Notes under the pieces: model-generated | The model's input: only the letters and a program-made list of their open reading frames with translations | Databases searched by the model: none | What the model was told of the DNA's origin: nothing | Shown: positions 8,942 through 18,561 of the stretch, in pieces | How positions within the stretch are numbered: the first letter of the stretch is position 1 | Layout of the letters: the number at the start of each line of letters is the position of its first letter | NCBI RefSeq assembly: GCF_003339505.1 | Contig: NZ_QPIW01000027.1 | Coordinates: forward strand, 1-64,000 | Source: Runella aurantiaca | GTDB lineage: Bacteria; Bacteroidota; Bacteroidia; Cytophagales; Spirosomataceae | DNA: 64,000 bases | Reading direction: 5' to 3' | Position numbers and translations under genes: made by a program

Positions 8942-10072
8942 ATGAGTATTTTCGATACAGAAATCAACCGTCGCCACACCAATAGTTATAAATGGGATAA
9001 ATATCCCGAAAATGTCCTGCCGGTTTGGGTGGCCGACATGGATTTTCAGGCCGCACCTCCCATTCTTGACGCGTTAAATAAAGTTACGCAACATGGCGTT
9101 TTTGGCTATTCTCGCTGTCCTGATGAACTGAATGAGGTTATGATGGAGCGTCTTCGTACGCGCCATGCGTGGGAAATTGATAAAAATTGGATGGTATGGC
9201 TGGGAGGTTTAGTGCCGGCCATCGGCCTTGCCATTAGAGCCTTCACGCAGGTGGGTGAGGGAGTGATGACGGCGGTGCCAGTGTATCATCCGTTTATGAT
9301 TGAAATCGAAATGGCCGATCGTGAGTTGCAGAAAGTCCCTTTAAAATTAGAAAATGAGCGTTGGACGCTTGATTTTGAGGCGATTGAAGCGGCCATTATG
9401 CCCAACACCAAATTATTTTTGCTTTGTAATCCCCACAATCCCGTGGGTACAATGTTTACGCGGGATGAACTGCAACGTTTGCATGAGATTTGTCAAAGTC
9501 ATGGTATTGTCGTTTGTTCAGACGAAATCCATTGTGATTTAATATTAGATGGTACCAAAAAACACATTTCCTATGCTACACTCGGCCCAGAAGCCGCCCA
9601 AAACAGTATTACGTTATTGGCCCCCAGCAAAACCTTCAATTTGGCGGGCTTAGGTTGCTCGCTGGTGGTGATTGCCAATGAGGAGCTGCGCGCTAAGTTT
9701 GTCCGTACCAAAGCAGGGTTGATGCCTATGCTTTCGGCGTATGCGTACGAAGCGGCGTTGGCGGCCTACCGAGATGGGGCTTCGTGGCATGAGGAGCTGT
9801 TGGATTATTTAAAAGCGAATCACGATTTGCTTTTGGAGACGGTCAATCAAATGAAGGGGTTGAGAATGAGACCATTGGAAGCTACTTATTTGGCGTGGAT
9901 TGACACTCGTGATACTGGCCTAACCGACGTAGCCAAACGACTCGAAGAGGCAGGGGTTGGCATCAATGATGGTGCAATCTTTGGAGAACCCGGTTTTATC
10001 CGACTCAATTTTGCCTGTACTCGCGCTACACTAGAAGAAGTTTTGAGGAGAATGAAAACGGTTTTTGTGTAA
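8942..10072 (+). CDS. PatB/MalY-type pyridoxal-phosphate C-S lyase
   Basis: A 376-aa aminotransferase-fold enzyme of the cystathionine beta-lyase PatB family. Recognisable parts are the N-terminal RHTNSYKWDKYPENVLPVWVADMDF, LCNPHNPVG, SDEIHCDLIL (193-202) and the PLP lysine in APSKTFNLAGL (Lys230). It cleaves C-S bonds of cysteine conjugates such as cystathionine, giving pyruvate, ammonia and a thiol, but could also be an aminotransferase. I placed the start at ATG 8942; a TTG nine codons earlier also opens the frame. A strong terminator follows. Confidence 0.85.
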   Translation: MSIFDTEINRRHTNSYKWDKYPENVLPVWVADMDFQAAPPILDALNKVTQHGVFGYSRCPDELNEVMMERLRTRHAWEIDKNWMVWLGGLVPAIGLAIRAFTQVGEGVMTAVPVYHPFMIEIEMADRELQKVPLKLENERWTLDFEAIEAAIMPNTKLFLLCNPHNPVGTMFTRDELQRLHEICQSHGIVVCSDEIHCDLILDGTKKHISYATLGPEAAQNSITLLAPSKTFNLAGLGCSLVVIANEELRAKFVRTKAGLMPMLSAYAYEAALAAYRDGASWHEELLDYLKANHDLLLETVNQMKGLRMRPLEATYLAWIDTRDTGLTDVAKRLEEAGVGINDGAIFGEPGFIRLNFACTRATLEEVLRRMKTVFV

Positions 10073-10080
10073 AAATAAGA

Positions 10081-10106
10081 AAGGTCTGGTAATCCTACCA
10101 GACCTT
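10081..10106 (+). terminator. Intrinsic terminator after the PatB-type gene
   Basis: A perfect 11-bp stem AAGGTCTGGTA/TACCAGACCTT with a 4-nt ATCC loop starts 9 nt after the stop codon and is followed by CTTATTA. Confidence 0.75.
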
Positions 10107-10308
10107 CTTATTACTGTTTATCTCATACGTTAGGCAAGTGTTGATGCGTGTTTGGAGGGGTATTACTGCTTCGGTGTCTATGCTCAAGCTTGCAGCAATG
10201 GCGGGTTAAGGACAAAGAAGTTTAACGATTAATTTGTTGAATACAAATGTACCTTTATGTCTTTTGTGAATCAAATCAATATTATTTATGTTTTGATAGA
10301 TAAAACCT

Positions 10309-11247
10309 ATGACATTCGTACAACTTGAATACTTGGTTGCTTTGGATACCTATCGGCATTTTGCAATGGCGGCTGAAAACTGCTGCGTTACGCAGCCGAC
10401 CCTGAGTATGCAAGTCCAAAAATTGGAAGATGAGCTGGGCGTAAAACTTTTTGACCGCAGTAAACAACCTGTCGTTCCGACTGAAATAGGCGAGCTGATT
10501 ATTAAACAAGCGCGGCTTTTGTTGCGTGAATCGGCCAAAATAAAGGACATTGTCGACGAACATCGCGGAACCGTAGCGGGGGAGATTCGTGTGGGAATCA
10601 TCCCAACGCTGGCGCCGTACCTTTTACCGTTGTTTTTGGATAATTTTATTAAAAAATACCCGCAAGTAAAGCTGAAAGTAATCGAATTGACCACCGAACA
10701 GCTTATTTCTAAACTAAACAAAGATTTGCTCGACGTGGGAATCGTGGTGACACCCTTGCAGGATGATCGAATTACGGAGTTTCCGCTTTTTTACGAGGAG
10801 TTTGTGGCCTACCTCTCAGAATCAGAAAAAGCGTACCAAAAAGAATTCATCCTTTCGGAAGACATTGAGCCCAATCATCTTTGGCTTTTGGAAGAAGGAC
10901 ATTGTATACGCGGACAAATCCTGAATATCTGTGAGCTGCGAAAGCAGAATTCGCACATGCGAAATTTTGAATACGAGGCAGGAAGTATCGAAACCCTCAA
11001 ACGGATGGTGGAACATTACGGGGGTATAACGATTTTGCCCGAATTGTCGCTGCGGGATTTAACCGAAAAGCAACAATTGCAGGTTCGTCATTTTCACGCG
11101 CCTTCGCCCACCCGAGAGGTCAGCTTGGTAATGCTCCGGCATCACCTCAAAAAGAGCATTATTGAAGCAATGAAAACCGAAATCCTGAACGTAATTCCTG
11201 AAAAAATGAAACAGAACATTTCGGGAAAGGTGATAGAACTGGGTTAA
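10309..11247 (+). CDS. oxyR: LysR-type hydrogen-peroxide regulator OxyR
   Basis: A 312-aa LysR-family regulator with an N-terminal winged HTH (AMAAENCCVTQPTLSMQVQKLEDELGVKLFDR, about residues 19-50) and a substrate-like sensor domain. The redox pair is present as EEGHCIRGQILNICE: counting gives Cys199 and Cys208, the same numbers as the disulfide pair of E. coli OxyR. This makes peroxide sensing likely, with activation of catalase/peroxiredoxin genes. The two extra cysteines Cys25-Cys26 in the HTH are unusual. No target gene is adjacent; a peroxiredoxin lies 34 kb away. Confidence 0.92.
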   Translation: MTFVQLEYLVALDTYRHFAMAAENCCVTQPTLSMQVQKLEDELGVKLFDRSKQPVVPTEIGELIIKQARLLLRESAKIKDIVDEHRGTVAGEIRVGIIPTLAPYLLPLFLDNFIKKYPQVKLKVIELTTEQLISKLNKDLLDVGIVVTPLQDDRITEFPLFYEEFVAYLSESEKAYQKEFILSEDIEPNHLWLLEEGHCIRGQILNICELRKQNSHMRNFEYEAGSIETLKRMVEHYGGITILPELSLRDLTEKQQLQVRHFHAPSPTREVSLVMLRHHLKKSIIEAMKTEILNVIPEKMKQNISGKVIELG

Positions 11248-11433
11248 TGGCATCAAAATAATTTTATGCCCTGATTATCCTCATCAGATGCAATTTCGTC
11301 TAAAAATTCTTACTAGACGTCGCTTCCTTTAAATAGAGAAACCGTTATTTGCTAACTTTCAGCTAGAGCTTGATTAAAATTTTATTAAATTTAGTGGCTC
11401 ATCGACTCTTTTCCGAAATTAAATCGTACTGTT

Positions 11434-12513
11434 ATGTCGGCTCCAACCCTTACTTTACCTGCTCCTCCCGGTAAAATACGCTGGCGGCAACTTCTGGTTG
11501 TTTTCACCCATATTTTCTTTTGGGCGTGTTTTATCTTTTTACCTTTTATTTTGATTCAGTCTCAGCAACCCGCTGCGGATACGCCATCTAAGCTAACGAA
11601 TGAGGAAAAAGAGCGAATTTGGCAAATGACTTTTTATTTTAGTCAGTTTTTTTCGGTGCTGATATTTTATGCTAATTCTGAAGTTTTGCTTCCCAAAGTC
11701 TTTAAAAAGCATGGCTTGGGTATTTATTTGCTTATCATTCTGACTACTTTTATTGTTGTTCTGACGATTACCTATTTCTTTCGTTATTGGATGATGGGAT
11801 TTGCGCCAAGAACTTGGTTTACGTATTCAACTTTTTATTCGCTTATTTCAGTTATTGGAATCAGCACCTGTTTTCAATTATTGAGTGATTACCAACGCGA
11901 GCATCGTCTCCAAAATGAACAAGAAAAAGTACGTTTACAGTCTGAACTGTCGTTTTTGCGGTCGCAGATAAGCCCTCACTTTATGTTCAATCTGATGAAT
12001 AGCTTGGCGGCCTTGGCCCGTAAAAAGTCAGATTTGTTGGAACCGATGATTGTCAAGATGTCTGATTTACTGAGATATATGCTTTATGATTCAGACGATG
12101 CCAGAATCCCGTTGGATAAAGAAATGAATTACCTCAAGAGTTACGTTGAACTGCAACAAATGCGTTTTGGCAATAAAGTTAAAGTGGAAATGGACTTTGA
12201 AACGCCTACCAATGGCTTAGCGCTTGAGCCTATGCTGTTGATTCCTTTTGTGGAAAATGCTTTTAAACACGGGACGGGTTTTATTCGGGAACCCTACATT
12301 CAAATCGCGCTGGCAACCAACAAACATAAGCTGCATTTTAGAGTACAAAACCGCTTCAACAGCGATTTTGTAGAATCGAAAGATGGGAGTTCGGGGATAG
12401 GCTTGGCCAACGTTCGTCGGAGATTGGAACTGCTTTATCCAGAACAACATTCACTTAAAATATCTAAGGAGAAGGACATTTTTATTACGGAAGTGGAAAT
12501 TACGTTAAAGTAA
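11434..12513 (+). CDS. LytS/YehU-type sensor histidine kinase
   Basis: A 359-aa membrane kinase with four predicted helices (about 22-42, 66-84, 95-118, 130-150), a short coiled region, then the His_kinase (PF06580) domain with SQISPHFMFNLMNSLAAL, phosphoacceptor His182, and a GHKL ATPase part (IPFVENAFKHG; GSSGIGLANVRRRLELLY). There is no extracellular sensor domain, so the signal may be membrane-related. It is co-oriented with the LytTR regulator 47 nt downstream, giving a clear two-component pair. Confidence 0.9.
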   Translation: MSAPTLTLPAPPGKIRWRQLLVVFTHIFFWACFIFLPFILIQSQQPAADTPSKLTNEEKERIWQMTFYFSQFFSVLIFYANSEVLLPKVFKKHGLGIYLLIILTTFIVVLTITYFFRYWMMGFAPRTWFTYSTFYSLISVIGISTCFQLLSDYQREHRLQNEQEKVRLQSELSFLRSQISPHFMFNLMNSLAALARKKSDLLEPMIVKMSDLLRYMLYDSDDARIPLDKEMNYLKSYVELQQMRFGNKVKVEMDFETPTNGLALEPMLLIPFVENAFKHGTGFIREPYIQIALATNKHKLHFRVQNRFNSDFVESKDGSSGIGLANVRRRLELLYPEQHSLKISKEKDIFITEVEITLK

Positions 12514-12560
12514 CAGTCCACTTTTTTGAAGCGTCTAGTATCAATTTTAACTACTAAGTT

Positions 12561-13280
12561 ATGCATAAACTTCGCTGTATTGCCGTTGATGATGAGCCTT
12601 TGGCGCTCGAACTTTTGGAAGATAACATCCGCCAGATTCCTTTTATGGAATTGGTGGCAAGCTGCCAAAACGCTTTTGAGGCAATGGATATACTGCACGA
12701 ACAGAATGCGGATTTGATTTTTTTAGACATTCAAATGCCCGGAATTACGGGTGTCCAATTTTTGAAATCGTTGCAGGGACAGTCGTCGTCTCCTATGGTC
12801 ATTTTCATCACTGCGTATGAACAATACGCGCTGGAAGGATTTGAACTCGATGTGGTTGACTATTTGCTTAAACCCGTTTCGTTTGAGCGGTTTTTGAAGG
12901 CGGCCAATAAGGCATTTGAACTCTTCAAATTACGTCAACAGACGCCCGCCCCTGAGTTATTATCGACGCATTTTTTTGTTAACGCCAATTATGCACTCGT
13001 AAAAATTCGTTACGATGAAATCACCTATATCGAAGGGTTGAAGGATTACGTAAAAATCTATCTTACCTCGGCGCGTCATCCGGTTATTACCCGTATGACC
13101 CTCAAAGGGATTGAACAAAAATTACCTTCGCACGAATTTATGCGGGTACATAAATCCTACATAGTTTCGTTGGATAAAATTCAGTCGGTGCGTAACCTGA
13201 AAATTCACATCGGAGAGGCTATTATCCCCGTAGGTGAGCAATACGTAGAAGAGTTTATGAAATCTATCGGCGAAAACTAA
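12561..13280 (+). CDS. LytTR-family response regulator
   Basis: A 239-aa cytoplasmic regulator partnered with the LytS-type kinase upstream. The receiver domain (1-120) has Asp10/Asp11, phosphoacceptor Asp56 in LIFLDIQMP, Thr84 in FITAYEQYAL and Lys104 in YLLKPVSF. The C-terminal LytTR DNA-binding domain (about 140-236) contains YIEGLKDYVKIYL and FMRVHKSYIVSL. LytTR regulators bind paired 9-bp direct repeats; I did not find a convincing pair beside this operon. A terminator follows. Confidence 0.92.
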   Translation: MHKLRCIAVDDEPLALELLEDNIRQIPFMELVASCQNAFEAMDILHEQNADLIFLDIQMPGITGVQFLKSLQGQSSSPMVIFITAYEQYALEGFELDVVDYLLKPVSFERFLKAANKAFELFKLRQQTPAPELLSTHFFVNANYALVKIRYDEITYIEGLKDYVKIYLTSARHPVITRMTLKGIEQKLPSHEFMRVHKSYIVSLDKIQSVRNLKIHIGEAIIPVGEQYVEEFMKSIGEN

Positions 13281-13328
13281 ATATTTCCGTTTCTTTGAGG
13301 GAATAATCGCCCGAATCAACATAGAGAT

Positions 13329-13367
13329 AAAGGCTTTTTTGAGTATAAAAAAGCCTTTGTCTTTTTT
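13329..13367 (+). terminator. Intrinsic terminator after the LytTR gene
   Basis: A 12-bp perfect stem (13329-13340 with 13347-13358, AAAGGCTTTTTT) with loop GAGTAT, followed by GTCTTTTTTT. It insulates the two-component genes from the GH92 gene. Confidence 0.8.
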
Positions 13368-13391
13368 TATGGCTATCATCAATTTTGCCGT

Positions 13392-15683
13392 ATGAACTAT
13401 CTAAATTTAGCCGCAATTCTTCTTTTACCCTCCCTGTGTTTTGCCCAAAAAAGCCCCATTCAGTACGTCAACCCTTACATTGGGTCAGCCCCTGCGGTTA
13501 CTGAAAGTGCCCGTCGGCACAGCGAAGGAGCCAGTGAATTGAGGGGGCAAATTTCTCCCGTTATCGGCCATCCGCATGGAATGACCACTTGGACACCCCA
13601 AACCCGGTCAACAGAAACCAAATGCATTGCGCCTTACTATTATAACGACCCTAAAATCAACGGATTCCGGGCCTCCCATTGGCTCAACGGCAGTTGCGTT
13701 CAGGATTACGGGAGCATGGCGGTTATGCCTGTTTCTGGAAAACTAAAGGTTTTGTCCGACGAAAGAGCTGCCAGTTTTACGCACGCACAAGAGGTGGTTA
13801 CGCCCGCTTATTATTCCGTTGAACTCCTTGAATCAAAAATCAAAGCCGAACTCACCGCTACCCAACGGGTGGGGCTTTTAAGGTTTACCTTTCGTCAAAA
13901 AGAAGCTGCTTATTTAGTTATTGAGCCCAATAGCGACGAAGGCGAAGGCTACGTTGAAATTTTTCCTGAACGCAAGGAAATCGTGGTTTTCAATCCCGTG
14001 CACCGGATTTATCAAGGAGCAGGTCAACCCGCAGGATTCAGTGGGTTTTATGTGCTTACTTTCGAGAAACCCTTTAAATCTTACGGGACTTGGAAATCTA
14101 ACGGTGTTCAACAGTCTGAAAAACAGGCTAAAGGAAATGGACGGCGTGAGAACGTGGGGGCTTACATAGAATTTGAGCCGGAAGAAAATCTCGTCATTAA
14201 TGTACGGGTTGGGTCATCATTTACTGATTTGGAAGGTGCACGCCGGAATCTTGAGGCCGAACTTTCAACCCTGAATTTTGACCAAATAAAGCAGAAAGCC
14301 GAACAGGTTTGGAACCTCGAATTGGGCAAAGTAAAAGTGAAAGGGACTGAGCAGGATAAAACCGTTTTTTATACCGCTTTGTATCACGCCAAACATACGC
14401 CGCGTCTTTTTTCGGATGTTGACGGGCGATATCCGGGTTTTGCGGACGACACTCAAATTTATACCGCCAACGGATTTGATTATTACTGTGATTTTAGTCT
14501 TTGGGATACCTTCCGGGCGGCCATGCCACTGCACGCGTTGTTGGAGCCACAGCGTACCGGCCACATGATGCAGTCATTGACCAAGAAGGCTGAGCAGGGC
14601 GGATGGATGCCCATTTTTCCGTGTTGGAATCAATACACCGCCGCCATGACTGGCGACCACGTGGCTTCGGTCATGGCCGATGCTTACGCCAAAGGAATTC
14701 GGAATTTTGATGTTCAGTCGGCCTACCAGTATTTACGTAAGAATGCTTTTGAGGCCAACAAAGACCCCAAAAGTTATGAGTCTGGCAAGGGGAGGAGAGG
14801 CATGGAAAGTTATTTAAAATACAATTACATTCCGCTCGAAGATTCGGTTTGGCAGGCTTTTCACAAACGGGAACAGACCTCGCGTACGCTCGAATATTCC
14901 TACGATGATTTTTGCCTCAGTACCCTTGCCAAGGCACTAGGCCATACCGAAGATCAAAAAACGTTGTCGTTGCGGGCGGCTAATTTTAAGAACGTCATTG
15001 ATCCGCAAACTGGCTGGGCGCGCGGAAGGTATACAGATGGTCGTTGGAGCCCTAATTTTAACCCATTTGCCTTAAGGGCCTCGTTTATCACCGAAGGCTC
15101 CCCCGCCCAATATACGTGGTTTGTGCCGCATGATGTGGGGGGATTGATGAAAATCATGGGCGGTCGGGCGCCCTTTATCGCTAAATTGGACTCAATGTTT
15201 GAAAAAGGATACTACTGGCACGGCAACGAGCCGGGCCATCATACTGCTTATTTGTATTCATACGGCGGCGCTCCTTGGAAAACCCAGCGTTGGGTTCGTC
15301 AGCTAATCAAAGAGGAGTACACGGCTGACCCTGGCGGACTCAGCGGCAACGAAGATGGCGGACAGATGTCATCGTGGTTGGTGTTTAGTATGATGGGCTT
15401 TTATCCCGTATGCCCCGGAAAACCCGTTTATATTCTGGGGAGCCCGAGTTTCAATGAGCTTTCGGTGACGATGCCGAATGGTACATTGTTCAAAATAATT
15501 GCGACGGATAACTCACCTGCCAATGCCTACATTCAGTCGGCTTCGTTGAACGGGAAACCGTTTTCAAAGCCTTATTTAACCCATGAACAACTGACAAAAG
15601 GAGGAACGTTGGTGTTGAAAATGGGGCCGAAACCCAATGAGACATGGGGGAACAATGCGCCTGAGTTGTCATCTGATTTTTAA
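13392..15683 (+). CDS. GH92 family alpha-mannosidase
   Basis: A 763-aa secreted glycosidase with an N-terminal signal peptide ending near CFAQ (residue 19). Family 92 landmarks are present: QYVNPYIGS at the mature N-terminus, RASHWLNGSCVQDYGSMAVMP, the (alpha/alpha)6-barrel region with FSLWDTFRAAMPL, GNEPGHHTAYLYSYGGAPWKTQ, and LSGNEDGGQMSSWLVFSMMGFYPVCPG carrying the catalytic Glu-Asp region. GH92 enzymes are calcium-dependent exo-alpha-mannosidases (often alpha-1,2) acting on N-glycans or mannans. No SusC/SusD pair is nearby, so it is not part of a classical utilisation locus here. Confidence 0.93.
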   Translation: MNYLNLAAILLLPSLCFAQKSPIQYVNPYIGSAPAVTESARRHSEGASELRGQISPVIGHPHGMTTWTPQTRSTETKCIAPYYYNDPKINGFRASHWLNGSCVQDYGSMAVMPVSGKLKVLSDERAASFTHAQEVVTPAYYSVELLESKIKAELTATQRVGLLRFTFRQKEAAYLVIEPNSDEGEGYVEIFPERKEIVVFNPVHRIYQGAGQPAGFSGFYVLTFEKPFKSYGTWKSNGVQQSEKQAKGNGRRENVGAYIEFEPEENLVINVRVGSSFTDLEGARRNLEAELSTLNFDQIKQKAEQVWNLELGKVKVKGTEQDKTVFYTALYHAKHTPRLFSDVDGRYPGFADDTQIYTANGFDYYCDFSLWDTFRAAMPLHALLEPQRTGHMMQSLTKKAEQGGWMPIFPCWNQYTAAMTGDHVASVMADAYAKGIRNFDVQSAYQYLRKNAFEANKDPKSYESGKGRRGMESYLKYNYIPLEDSVWQAFHKREQTSRTLEYSYDDFCLSTLAKALGHTEDQKTLSLRAANFKNVIDPQTGWARGRYTDGRWSPNFNPFALRASFITEGSPAQYTWFVPHDVGGLMKIMGGRAPFIAKLDSMFEKGYYWHGNEPGHHTAYLYSYGGAPWKTQRWVRQLIKEEYTADPGGLSGNEDGGQMSSWLVFSMMGFYPVCPGKPVYILGSPSFNELSVTMPNGTLFKIIATDNSPANAYIQSASLNGKPFSKPYLTHEQLTKGGTLVLKMGPKPNETWGNNAPELSSDF

Positions 15684-15764
15684 GGTGAACATTCTCATTC
15701 TCGACGGACGTATTAAAAAATAATGTAAATTGTCCGGCAATAACTTACTTCCTTTTCTAACAAT

Positions 15765-16817
15765 ATGAGCAACCTAATTAGTGGAATCCAGCAAGTGGGC
15801 ATTGGCGTTCCGAACGCCAATGAAGTGTGGAAATGGTATCGGAAAACGCTGGGATTGAACGTACCCATTTTTAATGATGAAGCAGATGCAAAATTAATGA
15901 CGAGTTATACCTCAGGGGAGGTACGACGCCGTCATGCCATTATGGCCTTAAATATGGCAGGAGGAGGCGGTGTTGAAATCTGGCAATACAAAAATAGGAT
16001 TCCTGTAGAGCCTTCGTTTGTTCCTGAATTGGGAGATTTAGGGATTTTTGCCATCAAAATCAAATGCCTTGATGTACCCAAGTTTTATGCGCAATTGGCT
16101 GATTCTGAATATAAATCTTCTCCTGAAAACTCGCCTGAACAACGGGCGAATTTTTGGCTGAAAGATTGCCGTGGCAACTTGTTGCAAATTGTACCGAATG
16201 AGTCTTGGTTTCGCCCCAACGGCTCGCTTACGGGTGGTGTTTGCGGAGCCATGATTGGCGTGAGTAATATGGAAAAAGCCATTCAGTTTTATGCCAATAC
16301 CTTGCAGATTGACCAGATTGTGTACGATAAATCGGGGAAATTTGATGATTTTGATTTTGTAGACGCCAAACAACAAAAATTCAGAAGAGTGTTACTTCGT
16401 AAAACCCTCGGAGAAACGGGTGCTTTTGGAAAATTATTGGGAGGCATTGAAATAGAATTGGTGCAGGCGCTTGACCGCTCACCACGCAAAATCTTTGAAG
16501 ACCGTGATTGGGGCGATGCGGGTTTTATTCACTTGTGTTTTGACGCCCTTGATATGAATGCCCTCAAAACGCGTTGCGAAGCCAACGGTTTTCCGTTTAC
16601 TGTCGACAGTGCCGATTCGTTTGACATGGGCGAGGCGGCGGGGCGCTTTTCATACGTCGAAGACCCTGATGGTACGCTGATTGAATTTGTGGAAACGCAC
16701 CGCGTGCCGATTCTTAAAAAATTAGGCATTTATTTGAACCTCAAAAAGCGAAAAAAACAAACGCATCTACCTGATTGGATGGTTGCTACGCTGGGTTGGG
16801 GCAAAGTGAAAGATTAA
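15765..16817 (+). CDS. Two-domain VOC (glyoxalase/bleomycin-resistance fold) protein
   Basis: A 350-aa protein with two vicinal-oxygen-chelate halves. The first starts at ISGIQQVGIGVPNANEVWKWYRKTLG (4-29) and the second at GAMIGVSNMEKAIQFYANTLQ (about 160-180), closing with RFSYVEDPDGTLIEFVETH, the usual metal-binding Glu strand. The double layout is like extradiol dioxygenases or 4-hydroxyphenylpyruvate dioxygenase, but I do not see their full signatures. Reaction unknown. It is a single gene closed by a strong terminator. Confidence 0.75.
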   Translation: MSNLISGIQQVGIGVPNANEVWKWYRKTLGLNVPIFNDEADAKLMTSYTSGEVRRRHAIMALNMAGGGGVEIWQYKNRIPVEPSFVPELGDLGIFAIKIKCLDVPKFYAQLADSEYKSSPENSPEQRANFWLKDCRGNLLQIVPNESWFRPNGSLTGGVCGAMIGVSNMEKAIQFYANTLQIDQIVYDKSGKFDDFDFVDAKQQKFRRVLLRKTLGETGAFGKLLGGIEIELVQALDRSPRKIFEDRDWGDAGFIHLCFDALDMNALKTRCEANGFPFTVDSADSFDMGEAAGRFSYVEDPDGTLIEFVETHRVPILKKLGIYLNLKKRKKQTHLPDWMVATLGWGKVKD

Positions 16818-16820
16818 AAA

Positions 16821-16864
16821 AAACGGCTGAGTCCTACTTGTTTTTCAAGATGACTCAGCCGTTT
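16821..16864. terminator. Bidirectional terminator between convergent genes
   Basis: A 13-bp perfect stem AAACGGCTGAGTC (16821-16833) pairs with 16852-16864. A-runs and T-runs on both sides let it serve the VOC gene and the convergent SnoaL-like lipoprotein gene. Confidence 0.8.
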
Positions 16865-16879
16865 ACAATGTTGTTTATC

Positions 16880-17422
16880 TTATTTCAGGTCTTCGATTGG
16901 AATGGGTTGATTGCGGTCCCATAAAGCCGTTACGTTTACAATTTTCCATTTTCCATCTTGCTTTTCCATGATGCGCGTTTCGGTGCTGTGGGTATAGTGC
17001 GTCATCTTTTGGTCACTGTTGTACTGGTTCCAAATGAGATACGCTACATCACTGCTAAAAAACTTTACAATCATGTCTTTGCGGACAACTTTGGGGTTGT
17101 TGCTTCCGCCAGCCCCCGGCTTGTTGTCTTCAATATATCGTCCAATTTTGTCGTCTACTGCTGCCCACCCGATTTTTGGGTCAAAATAGCCATCTTTACT
17201 CCAAACTTGGAACGCATAGTTTGCCTGAACGAAGTTTTCTTTCCAGCAGTTGTAATCACCCTTGAAAAAGCACGAAGTCTCATTTTCAATGGTCTGCATG
17301 ATAGCTTTTGTTTCCTTTTCTTCATCAATAGGAGTCATGGAAGAATTGGTTTTGCTATCGACATCATTGCAGGCGGTCAAAGCACAAAAAACAATTAACA
17401 GGGCAAAAAGTGTTGTTTTCAT
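16880..17422 (-). CDS. SnoaL/NTF2-like lipoprotein
   Basis: A 180-aa protein starting MKTTLFALLIVFCALTAC, a typical lipoprotein signal with lipid-bearing Cys18. The mature part (EEKETKAIMQTIENETSCFFKGDYNCWKENFV... and ETRIMEKQDGKWKIVNVTALWDR) has the pattern of the SnoaL/NTF2-like cone-fold domain often called DUF4440. Its ligand is unknown. I used the ATG at 17422; the open frame continues 18 codons upstream without a signal-like sequence. Confidence 0.75.
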   Translation of the reverse strand: MKTTLFALLIVFCALTACNDVDSKTNSSMTPIDEEKETKAIMQTIENETSCFFKGDYNCWKENFVQANYAFQVWSKDGYFDPKIGWAAVDDKIGRYIEDNKPGAGGSNNPKVVRKDMIVKFFSSDVAYLIWNQYNSDQKMTHYTHSTETRIMEKQDGKWKIVNVTALWDRNQPIPIEDLK

Positions 17423-17572
17423 AAATACATATTTTTTAAATGTAAAGATTATGCACTTACCCTTGTAGCCCGTCAAAGAGCCTTTTTAGTGGCGTTTGAC
17501 GATGCAATGAATATCTTTTAATTTGTTTACAATTCCAAATAAAGTACAAATTATTTTTGAATTAATACCTTT

Positions 17573-18457
17573 TTATTGAGAGGCCAAGCGAGTTATTCGT
17601 TGTTGGAATTTTTTCGGAGATTCGCCCACATATTTTTTGAAGAGTCGAATAAAGTAGGAGTAATCATCGTACCCAAGTTCGTCGGCCACGGCTGATACGG
17701 TCAAGTCGTTGTAAATCAGCATTCTTTGCGCCTCTATCATCACCCTTTTCAGAATCAAATCTCCCGTGGTTTGATGAAGGGTTTCTTGACAGATTCGGTT
17801 TAGATGCCGCGTGGTCATGTGCATCAAATCTGCGTATTCGTTGGGAAGCTTTTTAGTTTTATAGTGGGTATCAATCAATTTTTCCAGCTGCTTCGTTCGA
17901 GCATAGTGCCCGTGTTGGTTGTTGACTTTCAAACTTTCTTCTTTATATAACCGCGCAAGTTGTATATACACCATGTCAATCAATGAAACCAGTTGGGCAT
18001 ATTTGTAAGGTAAATTTCCTTGATGCTCCTCAAAAATCTCCTTGAATAGCGTTTCGAAACGCAATACCTCCTGCGCTTCGAGGTAAATCACCGGGTAATT
18101 GGTTTGCAGATAGAAGAAAGGAAAATGGTCCAACTTTCGGGTAAGGTAGACGTCATTATAAAAAGCCTGTGTATGAAAAAAGACGTACCCCTGCACATCT
18201 TCTGACAGCTCCCAACTGTGGACTTGTCCGGGCGTGAGCAAAAAAACGCTCCCCGCCCGAACATCGTAGGTATTGAAATCAATGTTGTGCAACCCCTTGC
18301 CTGCGGTAAACAACACGGTAATAAATGTACTGTGTTTGTGCGGGGTATTGACAAATCGGTGGCTTTCGAGGTGCGTTTTTAATTCATTGGCATAAAAAGA
18401 ATGGACCATTCCTGATTCCAAAAAGGCATTAATGCCATAAATGGGTAGTTGTTTCAT
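17573..18457 (-). CDS. AraC-family transcriptional regulator
   Basis: A 294-aa regulator with an N-terminal cupin sensor (THLESHRFVNTPHKHSTF...; FLLTPGQVHSWEL) and a C-terminal double-HTH AraC domain (about 190-290) with MHMTTRHLNRICQETLHQT and SAVADELGYDDYSYFIRLFKKYVGESPKKFQQ. The effector is unknown. It is divergent from the DUF983 gene; the 104-nt gap contains a TAATTTTG -7 element (18532-18539) facing the DUF983 gene. Confidence 0.88.
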   Translation of the reverse strand: MKQLPIYGINAFLESGMVHSFYANELKTHLESHRFVNTPHKHSTFITVLFTAGKGLHNIDFNTYDVRAGSVFLLTPGQVHSWELSEDVQGYVFFHTQAFYNDVYLTRKLDHFPFFYLQTNYPVIYLEAQEVLRFETLFKEIFEEHQGNLPYKYAQLVSLIDMVYIQLARLYKEESLKVNNQHGHYARTKQLEKLIDTHYKTKKLPNEYADLMHMTTRHLNRICQETLHQTTGDLILKRVMIEAQRMLIYNDLTVSAVADELGYDDYSYFIRLFKKYVGESPKKFQQRITRLASQ

Positions 18458-18561
18458 GAGAAAAATAAATAATGTCTGAATAGTCCTGTTTTTGGCTACA
18501 AATATGCGTCATTAAAACCATTTGTTGGTTTTAATTTTGTATTATAAAAAATAGAACAACC

